A DNA stretch of 64,000 nucleotides. Source: JACZWZ01 sp036478235. GTDB taxonomy: Bacteria; Actinomycetota; Acidimicrobiia; Spongiisociales; UBA11373. This document shows positions 26,999-34,359 of this stretch, piece by piece. The first letter of the stretch is position 1. The number at the start of each line of letters is the position of its first letter. The notes beneath the pieces are model-generated. The model was not told the DNA's origin, ran no database searches, and worked only from the letters and a program-made list of their open reading frames with translations. The stretch spans positions 1-64,000 of the forward strand of contig JAZGDZ010000040.1 in assembly GCA_036478235.1 (NCBI GenBank), in the 5' to 3' direction. A program made the translations under genes and the position numbers.

Positions 26999-27230
26999 CC
27001 GGCTCGCGAACGAATCCCGCGGCACATCGCCGCCGACTGGCGGCGACGCTTGCTCCCCACCAATCGACGAGAACCTCATCCCCCGCGGCTCGCATCGGCG
27101 CCTCCGGACGGAGCGAGCATCGCGGATCGCGAGAACGCGGAGAAGGTTCGAATCCCCGGCGACCCACCGGCTCGCGAACGAATTCCGCGGCACATCGCCG
27201 CCGACTGGAGACTGAGGACTGGTGACTCTT
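26977..27230 (+). repeat. 64-bp direct repeat containing tRNA-Lys 3' end, plus heptamer array
   Basis: 26977-27040 recurs at 27145-27208 with one mismatch. Each copy starts in the T-arm (GGTTCGAATCCCC) and runs through the acceptor 3' strand and 42 bp of flanking DNA. The second copy is preceded by GGAGCGAGCATCGCGG and GCGGAGAAGGTTCGAATCCC, shared with the tRNA-Leu remnant. From 27203 a 7-base array follows: GACTGGA, GACTGAG, GACTGGT, GACTCTT, ending 10 bp before the universal stress gene stop codon. Confidence 0.93.
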
Positions 27231-27240
27231 GCGGCCAGTC

Positions 27241-27684
27241 TTACGGCACGACCATCAGCGCACAGGGGGCGTGGTGGGCCAACCGATCGGCCACGCTACC
27301 GAGCACGAGGCGCTCGACCAAGCCGGCGCCGCGCCGACCGACGACGAGCAGGCCTGCGCCCACCTGTTCGCAATAGGCCGACAGGGCGCTCGCCGGATCG
27401 CCGATCTCCTCGGTGACGACAACGTCGAGCCCCTCGGTGTCGATGGCGCTCATGGTCGTGTCGAGCACCGAGCGCTGGGCCCGCTCCATGGAAGCCGACA
27501 ACGCATCAGCCGGCGGAGGGGATCCCACGACGCCCCACCATCCCTCCGGAGGGCGGACCACGGTGATCACGTCGAGCTTCGATCCGTGCAGCCTCGCCAT
27601 TCCGGCGGCGACCCGGGCGGCCCTGATGCTCTGCTCGGACCCATCGACGCCGACGACGATTCGAACCGGATCCCAAACGGTCAT
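27241..27684 (-). CDS. Universal stress protein (UspA family)
   Basis: 147 residues from ATG 27684 with GGGAGG upstream. It has the start VRIVVGVDGSEQSIRAARVA and the ATP-binding signature GRRGAGLVERLVLGSVADRLAHHAPCALMVV (split here: G-2x-G-9x-G-S pattern). Such single-domain proteins bind ATP and act in stress survival or dormancy in actinobacteria. It stands alone after the tRNA cluster and 50 bp from rdgB. Confidence 0.92.
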   Translation of the reverse strand: MTVWDPVRIVVGVDGSEQSIRAARVAAGMARLHGSKLDVITVVRPPEGWWGVVGSPPPADALSASMERAQRSVLDTTMSAIDTEGLDVVVTEEIGDPASALSAYCEQVGAGLLVVGRRGAGLVERLVLGSVADRLAHHAPCALMVVP

Positions 27685-27735
27685 AAGGGACCTCCCCGTC
27701 TGTATCTCCAGGATACGCTCGGGGTGCCGCCACGG

Positions 27736-28335
27736 CTAGGGCAGATGGTCCTCCGAGAGCGCGGTGAGCGCCGCGGCCAGGGCCTCGAAGGCCCTCCTGC
27801 GATGGCTCATCTGATTCTTTCCTGTACCGCTGATATCGGCAAGCGTGTGCTCGTCGTCCACTTCGAAGACGGAGTCGTACCCGAAACCGCGCTCGCCGTG
27901 TTCGGCCAGGGCAATCCGCCCCTCGAGCACCCCCTGCACCACGAGGCTGAAACCCGCGGGGGTGACGATGGCCACCGCGGTGCGAAAGCGGGCGGAGCGA
28001 TCATCGACTTCGTCGAGCGCCCGCAGCAATGCGGACCGGTTCTCCGCATAGGTGGCGTCGGGCCCGGCAAATCGGGCCGTGTGGACACCAGGAGCCCCTT
28101 CCAGGGCGTCCACCTCCAGACCGGTGTCGTCGGCGATGGCGGGATAGCCGGTGGCCTCCATCACAGCCCGAGCCTTCAGGAGGGCGTTCTCCTCCAACGT
28201 TGCACCCGTCTCCTCTACATCGGGCCAGACGACGCCCTTCACGATCGTGATGCCCGGCAAGACCTCGCCGAGAACGGCTTCCATCTCGACCACCTTGTCC
28301 GGATTCTTGGTGGCGATGACGACGTCGGCGATCAC
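27736..28335 (-). CDS. rdgB: dITP/XTP pyrophosphatase (RdgB/HAM1)
   Basis: 199 residues. VVIATKNPDKVVEMEAVLG, the metal site in EETGATLEENALLKARAV and AIADDTGLEVDAL, and GFGYDSVFEVD mark the HAM1 family, which removes non-canonical purine nucleotides. GTG start overlapping the rph stop by 4 bp (GTGA). The rph-rdgB pairing is widespread. Confidence 0.95.
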   Translation of the reverse strand: MIADVVIATKNPDKVVEMEAVLGEVLPGITIVKGVVWPDVEETGATLEENALLKARAVMEATGYPAIADDTGLEVDALEGAPGVHTARFAGPDATYAENRSALLRALDEVDDRSARFRTAVAIVTPAGFSLVVQGVLEGRIALAEHGERGFGYDSVFEVDDEHTLADISGTGKNQMSHRRRAFEALAAALTALSEDHLP

Positions 28336-29030
28336 GCCAGGGCGGCCTTCTGGTACCCGACCAACTGCTCGATGCCGGAAGCGGCCAGATCGAGCAGCGC
28401 GGCGAGATCGGCGCGGCTGAACGGCTCCCCCTCCGCGGTTCCCTGGATCTCGACGAGTCCCCCCGAGCCGGTCATGACGACATTCATGTCCACCTCCGCG
28501 CCGGCATCCTGTTCGTACGCCAGGTCCAGGCAGGGCTCGCCGGCGACTATCCCCACGCTGACCGCGGCCAGGTGATCGCGCATGGGATCAGCAGCAATCA
28601 TCCCCTCGGCGAGACCGTGATTGAAGGCGTCGCGCAGCGCCACCCACGCTCCGGTTATCGCCGCGGTCCGGGTGCCGCCGTCCGCCTGGAGGACATCGCA
28701 ATCAAGCCTGACGGTCGTCTCTCCCATCGCCTCAAAGTCCACAACTGCTCGAAGAGACCGGCCGATCAAGCGCTGAATCTCCTTCGTGCGGCCGCCGCTG
28801 ATGGCGCCCCGGGGGACCCGCTCCGGGCTCGAACCCGGCAGCATCGAGTATTCGGCCGTGACCCAGCCCCGACCCTGATCGCGCAGCCAACGCGGGACTT
28901 CTTCGGTGATCGATGCGGTGCACAGCACCCTGGTACGGCCCACATCGATGAGGACCGATCCGGGCGTCATCTCGGTGTAGCCGCGGCTGATGTGAACCGG
29001 CCGCAACTCGTCTCGGCCTCGCTCGCTCAC
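28332..29030 (-). CDS. rph: Ribonuclease PH
   Basis: 232 residues with the phosphorolytic exoribonuclease fold: RISRGYTE-like start (HISRGYTEMTPGSVLIDVG), RVLCTASI, GRSLRAVVDF, DCDVLQADGGTRTAAITGA and NVVMTGSGGLVEIQGTAEG. It trims tRNA 3' ends. GTG start overlapping the upstream metallo-hydrolase stop by 4 bp; it precedes rdgB. Confidence 0.96.
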   Translation of the reverse strand: MSERGRDELRPVHISRGYTEMTPGSVLIDVGRTRVLCTASITEEVPRWLRDQGRGWVTAEYSMLPGSSPERVPRGAISGGRTKEIQRLIGRSLRAVVDFEAMGETTVRLDCDVLQADGGTRTAAITGAWVALRDAFNHGLAEGMIAADPMRDHLAAVSVGIVAGEPCLDLAYEQDAGAEVDMNVVMTGSGGLVEIQGTAEGEPFSRADLAALLDLAASGIEQLVGYQKAALA

Positions 29031-29767
29031 ACCTCGACCTCCATCCCCGGAATCGCATGCACCACCGGCCCTTCGAATCGACCGGCCGCCTCGGCCACCG
29101 AGACGCTCGGATCAAGAGTAGGGGCCACGTGCGTCACGATCAGACGGCCGACGCCGGCACGCGCCGCCAACTCCCCCGCCTCCACCGCGTGGAGGTGAAA
29201 TGGGAATCTGTCAGGCGGAGGCTCACCCTGGTGGGTCGCCTCGCACAGCAGGACATCGGCGTCGCCCGCCAGCGTGGCGAGGTCCCCGCCGGGACCGGTG
29301 TCGCCGCTGTAGACGAGCGCCTTGGTCCCGTCGGTGACGGCGACGCAGACCGCAGGAACGGGATGGGCCGCGGCTCCAAAGGTCAAAACCAGATCGCCGA
29401 ATCGGATCGAATTCCCCGGGGCGACGACCTCGGGGGCGAACACCTCGAAAAAGGCATGGTCCGGTCCCGCCCCGATGAAGGAGGCAAGACACTCGACTAC
29501 ACCCCTCGGTGCCAGCAGCGGGATCCGGCGCACATCGGGGCGGTCGAATCGCAGGTGATTGAAGAGCGGCAACAGGTCCAGGCAGTGGTCGCCGTGCCGG
29601 TGGCTCAGGACGATCGCATCCGGCGTCACCCCGCGCTCCAGCAGAACGGGGAAGGTTCCCGGACCCAGGTCGAGCACCAAGTCGACATCGGCCCGCACGA
29701 GATAACCCGATGCGGGCCGGCCTGCTGTTGGATAAGTCCCGCTCGAGCCGAGAACCGTCAGACGCAC
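29027..29767 (-). CDS. Metallo-beta-lactamase-fold hydrolase (RNase Z-like)
   Basis: 246 residues from GTG 29767. It has the MBL motif SHRHGDHCLDL, later zinc ligands in VYSGDTGPGGDL and LIVTHVAPT, and HLHAVEAGELAARAGV, resembling the ElaC/RNase Z-like branch. It could process tRNA 3' ends or hydrolyse small phosphodiesters or lactones. Operon position directly before rph (tRNA 3' trimming) favours an RNA role, though the long exosite of RNase Z is not evident. The start is 3 bp after the permease stop. Confidence 0.85.
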   Translation of the reverse strand: MRLTVLGSSGTYPTAGRPASGYLVRADVDLVLDLGPGTFPVLLERGVTPDAIVLSHRHGDHCLDLLPLFNHLRFDRPDVRRIPLLAPRGVVECLASFIGAGPDHAFFEVFAPEVVAPGNSIRFGDLVLTFGAAAHPVPAVCVAVTDGTKALVYSGDTGPGGDLATLAGDADVLLCEATHQGEPPPDRFPFHLHAVEAGELAARAGVGRLIVTHVAPTLDPSVSVAEAAGRFEGPVVHAIPGMEVEV

Positions 29768-29769
29768 GG

Positions 29770-30540
29770 CTACGAGATGACCTTGCGAAATGCAGCGGTG
29801 GCTGCAGTGAAGGTGACGACGGCCAGCCCGGCGGTGACGCCTAGAGCCTTGCCGATGGCGCCCCAGTCCCACCCCACATTCACCAGTGCCCGAACCGCCT
29901 CGACGATGTAGGTGATCGGGTTGAACGTCGCCACCGTGTCCAGCCAGCCGGGGAGAAGGCTGCTGGGCATGAACGAGGTCGAGAGGAACAGCACGGGGAA
30001 GGTGATGAGAATGCCGATCATCATCGTGACCTCGCCGTTGCCAGTGAGAAGGGCAATCACGTTCGACAGCCCGGCCCAGGCGATTCCGAAGAACACCGCA
30101 AGCACGATCATCATGGCGACTCCGAGGACCCCGGTCTCGAACCTGGCCCCCATTGCCAACGACACTCCGACGATGATCGTCGCTTGCAGGGCCATGCGGG
30201 TCGCATCGGCCATGACCTTCCCGAGGAGGATGCTCGAGCGGCGGATAGGAGCGATGAGGAACTTGTCGAGCAGTCCGTCCTCTATGTCCGTCACCATCCC
30301 GATCCCGGACTGGAAGGCCGAGTTGAGCGCGGTGAGAGCGATGATGCTGGGCACGAGGAACTGCAGATACGAGTCGTAGGCAAATCCGGGCAGCTGGTCG
30401 AGCCGAGCGAATACCTGGCTGAACAGAAAGAGGAAGAGCAGCGGCTGGAACAGCGCGAAGAAGAGCAGGAGCCTCACCCGCACGATCTTCTTGAGCAGCC
30501 GACCCCACAGCACCGTGGACTCCTGCAGTGTCCTGATCAT
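29770..30540 (-). CDS. ABC-2 type exporter permease
   Basis: 256 residues with six predicted membrane segments and the ABC-2 signature region around NVIALLTGNGEVTMMIG and FPVLFLSTSFMPSSLLPGW. It pairs with the ATPase directly upstream (4-bp overlap). The family exports drugs, polysaccharides or lipids; the DrrB-like pattern suggests a drug or lipid exporter, substrate unknown. Confidence 0.9.
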   Translation of the reverse strand: MIRTLQESTVLWGRLLKKIVRVRLLLFFALFQPLLFLFLFSQVFARLDQLPGFAYDSYLQFLVPSIIALTALNSAFQSGIGMVTDIEDGLLDKFLIAPIRRSSILLGKVMADATRMALQATIIVGVSLAMGARFETGVLGVAMMIVLAVFFGIAWAGLSNVIALLTGNGEVTMMIGILITFPVLFLSTSFMPSSLLPGWLDTVATFNPITYIVEAVRALVNVGWDWGAIGKALGVTAGLAVVTFTAATAAFRKVIS

Positions 30541-31532
30541 CGGCGGCTGAATCCCGGCATTCGGCTGCGCTGCTTGACCTCTTCCACCCGCATCTTCGCC
30601 CCCGTGTGGCGCAGGAACACGTCGTCGAGCGTCGGCTCGGAGACTTCCAGGCGGGCCACCGAGATCCCCTCACCGTCGAGGGCACGCACGACGTCGGCGA
30701 GACGCCCGGCCGCGTCGTGGGTGAACACCCGGACGGCGTGATCGTAGGTCCGGGCGGTCCCGGCATCCGAAAAGCGGCTCAACAACCCCGAAATCCGCTC
30801 CACATCGCCCGGAGGGGTCTCGGCGCCGAGCGTCACGGTTATGGCGTCGCCACCGAGGTCGTCTTTCAAGGCAGTCGGAGTCCCCTCGACTGCGATCTTG
30901 CCGTTGTCGATTATCGCCAGCCGGCGCGCCAGTGTGTCGGCCTCCTCCAGGTACTGGGTGGTGAGAAAGATCGTGACCCCGCGGTCGTTGAGCTCCCGTA
31001 GATAGGCCCAGAGCGCCCGGCGATTCTGTGGATCGAGCCCGATTGTCGGCTCGTCGAGGAACAGCACCCGCGGATCATGGGCCAGAGCCTGGCCGAGGTC
31101 GAGTCGACGGCGCATCCCCCCGCTGAAGGTCCCCGCGCGGCGATCTGCGGCGTCCGTGAGCTGGAGGATCTCGAGCAACTCATCACCTCGAGCCTTCGCC
31201 TGGGCCTTGGAGAGGCCGTGCAGCCGTCCCTGGAGAACCAGGTTCTCGCGGCCCGTCAGGTCGTCGTCGACACCGATGAACTGGGCCGCGTACCCGACCC
31301 GCTTGCGCACCTCCTCGGGGTCCTCGGCCACGTCGATGCCGTCCACCCGAGCCGTTCCCGACGTCGGGGTGAGGAGGGTCACGAGAATCCTGATCGTGGT
31401 CGTCTTTCCGGCCCCGTTGGGTCCGAGGAATCCGAAGATCTCCCCCTCGTCCACACCGAACGTGATGTCGTCGACCGCTCGGATATCCCCGGGATAAACC
31501 TTGACGAGGTCGATGACCTCGATGAGAGCCAT
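30537..31532 (-). CDS. ABC transporter ATP-binding protein (DrrA-like)
   Basis: 331 residues from ATG 31532. Walker A GPNGAGKTTT, signature FSGGMRRRLDLGQAL, Walker B VLFLDEPTIGLD and the H-loop region replaced by LTTQYLEEAD (Gln instead of His, as in many DrrA-type ATPases). The C-terminal domain of about 90 residues is typical of DrrA. It forms an operon with the permease. The 235-bp gap upstream to the divergent Rieske-ThDP gene holds no other recognisable gene and presumably contains both promoters. Confidence 0.93.
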   Translation of the reverse strand: MALIEVIDLVKVYPGDIRAVDDITFGVDEGEIFGFLGPNGAGKTTTIRILVTLLTPTSGTARVDGIDVAEDPEEVRKRVGYAAQFIGVDDDLTGRENLVLQGRLHGLSKAQAKARGDELLEILQLTDAADRRAGTFSGGMRRRLDLGQALAHDPRVLFLDEPTIGLDPQNRRALWAYLRELNDRGVTIFLTTQYLEEADTLARRLAIIDNGKIAVEGTPTALKDDLGGDAITVTLGAETPPGDVERISGLLSRFSDAGTARTYDHAVRVFTHDAAGRLADVVRALDGEGISVARLEVSEPTLDDVFLRHTGAKMRVEEVKQRSRMPGFSRR

Positions 31533-31767
31533 GAGCAACGAGGTTAACCCGCGGCGAGGCGGGCGCCGACGCCGGCTTGATCGCGAGCAAGGCCACAACC
31601 GACCGCTGGGTCGAGCGGCGCCACTCCGCGGATTGGCGAGGATGGTCCCGAGGAGGCCGATCCACGGCAGGCCGTGACCGAGAGCGCGAGGATTGCGACG
31701 AACAGCCGCATCGGTTCGACGGTTCAGGTTTCCCGATGCACACTTGACGCCCGCAATGAGGAGAGCA

Positions 31768-33741
31768 GTGACGACCGACCCGACCCGGCCCCACCAGCAG
31801 GTCGCCGGACACGAGTGGTTCCGGGTCGATCCCGGTGACCTCGAGATCGGGGAGGTAACCACGGTCATAGCCGCCCAGCGAGCCGTCGCCATCACCCGGA
31901 CCGAGGCCGGCTACGGAGCGCTCGACAACCGCTGCCCGCACCAGGGCGGTCCGTTGGGTGACGGCCAGATCGAGGGGACCTGCCTGATCTGCCCCTGGCA
32001 CGGCTACGAGTACGACCCGCTCACCGGCCGGCCCCCGGACGACTACTCGGACGCCGCCACCCCCTATGACATCGAGGAGCGCGACGACGGGCTCTACGTG
32101 CGGCTCCCGGTGGTCGAGCGGATGCCGACCGTGATGGATCAGATGGTCGACACGATGACCGAATGGGGGGTGGACTCCGTGTTCGGCATGGTCGGGCACA
32201 GCAATCTCGGTCTCGCCGATGCATTGCGCTTGGCGCAGGAAGACGGCCGCCTCGAGTACTTCGGAATCCGCCACGAGGGGGCGGCAGCATTCGCAGCCAG
32301 CGCATACGGGAAACTCACCGGGAGACCGGCCGCCTGCTTCTCGATCGCCGGACCGGGTGCCACCAACCTCCTCACCGGCCTCTGGGACGCCAAGGTCGAT
32401 CGCGCCCCCGTACTCGCCCTCACCGGCCAGGTGGACACCCAGGTGCTCGGCCCGGGTGCCTTCCAAGAGCTACCGCTCGCCGAGGCCTTTGCCGCCGTCG
32501 CCGAGTGGAGTCAGACGGTGCTGCGCCCCGAGAACGCCACCGAGTTGATGGCGCTCGCCCTGAAGCACGCCATCGTCAATCGCGATGTCGCCCATCTGAT
32601 CTTCCCCGATGAAGTGCAGAATCTGCCGGGACTAGCCGATCCTCCGAGGCGACCGATGGAGGGCCGGCTGGCGACTACCCGGATCGCTCCCCCGCGCCAT
32701 GAGCTCGAGGCCGCTGTCCGGCTGCTCGAAAGGGCAGAGCGCCCGGCAATCATCGCCGGCAACGGCGCACGCCAACACCGGGAGGCGGTCATCGCCCTGG
32801 CGGAGCACCTGGACGCCCCGATAATCACCACCTTCAAGGCCAAGGGCCTCGTGGCGGACAGCCACCCCTTGGCGGCGAGCGTCCTGGGACGCTCCGGGAC
32901 CCCGGTCGGTTCCGCCGTGATGGGGCGAAGCGACGCATTGCTGGTGCTGGGGGCGTCGTTCTCCGATCACACCGGGATCTCTCGCAACAAGCCGACCATC
33001 CAGGTGGACTTCGATCGGATGACGCTCGGCAAGTTCCATCCGGTCGACATCCCCCTGTGGGGCGAGATCGAAAGAACCGTCGCCGAGCTGATGGCCGCCG
33101 TCCCCGGGGTCGACCGACCCGACGTCAGGAGAGATCTTGCGGCGCGGTGGGAGAGGTGGCGGAAAGAGAAGCGACGTCGTGCCGGTCTGACCGATGAGCG
33201 GGGCCGCCTCCATCCCGCAGCCGTGTTCGACGTGATGAGCGAGGTGGTACCGGGCGATGCAATCCTCCCGGTCGACGTCGGCAACAACACCTATGCCTTC
33301 GGCCACTACTTCGAGAGCGGGCCGGACCAGGACGTTCTCATGTCGGGGTACCTCGGATCGATCGGGTTCGCCCTTCCGGCGGCGATCGGCGCCTGGGCCG
33401 CCACCCGAGGCAGCCGGCCGATCGTCTCGATCTCCGGCGACGGCGGGTTGGGGCAGTATCTCGCCGAGATCACCACCCTCGTCAAGTACGACATGGACGT
33501 GACCCACGTCGTGCTCAACAACTCGGAGCTCGGCAAGATCAGCCGCGAGCAGGTGTCGGCGATCCGCCCGGTGTGGCAGACATCCCTCGTCAACCCCGAC
33601 TTCGCCGCATTTGCACGGTCTGCCGGGGCGATGGGACATCGGGCCGAAACCGCCGAGAAATTTCGGTCGGCACTCGAGGAATCCCTGGCCCACCGGGGCC
33701 CGGCACTGGTCGAGGTGGTCACCTCGCCCATGGAGGTCTGA
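31768..33741 (+). CDS. Fusion of Rieske [2Fe-2S] domain and ThDP-dependent enzyme
   Basis: 657 residues from GTG 31768, chosen for GAGGAGA just upstream; an in-frame ATG lies 4 codons earlier. Residues 10-113 form a Rieske domain with C56-P-H58 (NRCPHQGG) and C75-P-W-H78 (LICPWHGYEYD). From about 118 the protein is a complete ThDP-dependent enzyme of the acetolactate synthase/pyruvate oxidase class: catalytic Glu170 in GIRHEGAAAFAA, a central domain with IIAGNGARQHREAV, and the ThDP motif GDGGLGQYLAEITTLVKYD ending in VVLNNSELGK from residue 557. This suggests a 2-oxoacid decarboxylase that passes electrons to the iron-sulfur centre. It is divergent from the ABC exporter operon. Substrate unknown. 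Confidence 0.9.
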   Translation: MTTDPTRPHQQVAGHEWFRVDPGDLEIGEVTTVIAAQRAVAITRTEAGYGALDNRCPHQGGPLGDGQIEGTCLICPWHGYEYDPLTGRPPDDYSDAATPYDIEERDDGLYVRLPVVERMPTVMDQMVDTMTEWGVDSVFGMVGHSNLGLADALRLAQEDGRLEYFGIRHEGAAAFAASAYGKLTGRPAACFSIAGPGATNLLTGLWDAKVDRAPVLALTGQVDTQVLGPGAFQELPLAEAFAAVAEWSQTVLRPENATELMALALKHAIVNRDVAHLIFPDEVQNLPGLADPPRRPMEGRLATTRIAPPRHELEAAVRLLERAERPAIIAGNGARQHREAVIALAEHLDAPIITTFKAKGLVADSHPLAASVLGRSGTPVGSAVMGRSDALLVLGASFSDHTGISRNKPTIQVDFDRMTLGKFHPVDIPLWGEIERTVAELMAAVPGVDRPDVRRDLAARWERWRKEKRRRAGLTDERGRLHPAAVFDVMSEVVPGDAILPVDVGNNTYAFGHYFESGPDQDVLMSGYLGSIGFALPAAIGAWAATRGSRPIVSISGDGGLGQYLAEITTLVKYDMDVTHVVLNNSELGKISREQVSAIRPVWQTSLVNPDFAAFARSAGAMGHRAETAEKFRSALEESLAHRGPALVEVVTSPMEV

Positions 33742-33748
33742 CCCTCAG

Positions 33749-33796
33749 TCTTCCTCTTCCTGCTCTTCTTTTTCTTCTTCTTCCTCCTTTCTTCTT
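33749..33796. repeat. 48-nt polypyrimidine tract
   Basis: The plus strand is pyrimidine apart from one G (33762), mainly CTT/TCT triplets. It starts 8 bp after the Rieske-ThDP stop codon and leads into the broken kinase frame. It could be a transcription-pausing or H-DNA-prone sequence, or simply a degenerate simple repeat. Confidence 0.85.
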
Positions 33797-33801
33797 GTCG
33801 C

Positions 33802-34321
33802 TCAGGGACCCGAGAAGGACGCCCTGCTCGACGACGTCGAGCTGGTCGAGCGGGCCGTCGATCGCGTCATCTCCGATGCGCGTTCCCGCGGGTCCGACGC
33901 ACCCCGCAGCGCCGATCTGAGGGCCATTGCCCGCGAGCGCGCCGCTTTCTGGAGCGCGCTCGCCGTCGATCAGCAGCGCAGGCTGAAGATCGACGTGCCG
34001 ACCTCAGTGCTGAACGTCCACGCCACGAAGGACGACATCGGTCGCGTCCTCGACACCCTCATGGAGAACGTCTTCGCCCACACCGAGCCCGGTACCGAGA
34101 TCTCGATCACCGTCACCTCGACTGGAGTGCTCCTCATCGAGGACGGCGGTGCCGGATTCGAGCCATCGGCGGCGGAGCGCGGTGCGAGCGGAGGCGGCTC
34201 CACCGGGCTCGGCCTCGACATCGTGCAGCGCATCACCGATCGCAATGGAGGGACGTTGACGATCGATGCCTCGTCGCTGGGCGGCGCCCGGGTCAGCGTC
34301 GCCTTCCGGACCCGCCCGTAG
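33802..34321 (+). pseudogene. Histidine kinase remnant (C-terminal ATPase domain only)
   Basis: The frame encodes the end of a dimerisation region (ELVERAVDRVISDARSRG) and a HATPase_c domain: N-box LMENVFAHTEPGTE, G1 DGGAGFEP and G2 GSTGLGLDIVQRI, ending at TAG 34319-34321. The phospho-accepting His, any HAMP or membrane part and a start codon are missing: after the polypyrimidine tract no ATG, GTG or TTG occurs in frame before the ATPase domain. I read this as the 3' end of a kinase gene whose 5' part was lost. A rare start codon or translation coupled to the upstream gene cannot be excluded. Confidence 0.75.
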
Positions 34322-34328
34322 CCCGAGT

Positions 34329-34352
34329 GCGGGGCCCGCAAGGGGCCCCCGC
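34329..34352. terminator. Possible convergent terminator
   Basis: GGGGCCC (34331-34337) pairs with GGGCCCC (34343-34349) around a GCAAG loop, between the converging kinase remnant and the DUF885 gene. No T-run. Confidence 0.4.
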
Positions 34353-34359
34353 CCGATGA

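Noticed and set aside
30541..30766. Long N-terminal extension of the metallo-hydrolase reading through the permease region
   Set aside because: The extension is a shadow frame of the ABC genes; the family begins at VRLTVLGSSG, 3 bp after the permease stop.
33745..33796. Glu/Lys-rich peptide encoded on the minus strand of the polypyrimidine tract
   Set aside because: The frame is closed by a stop codon just upstream of the tract, so no gene of useful length exists.
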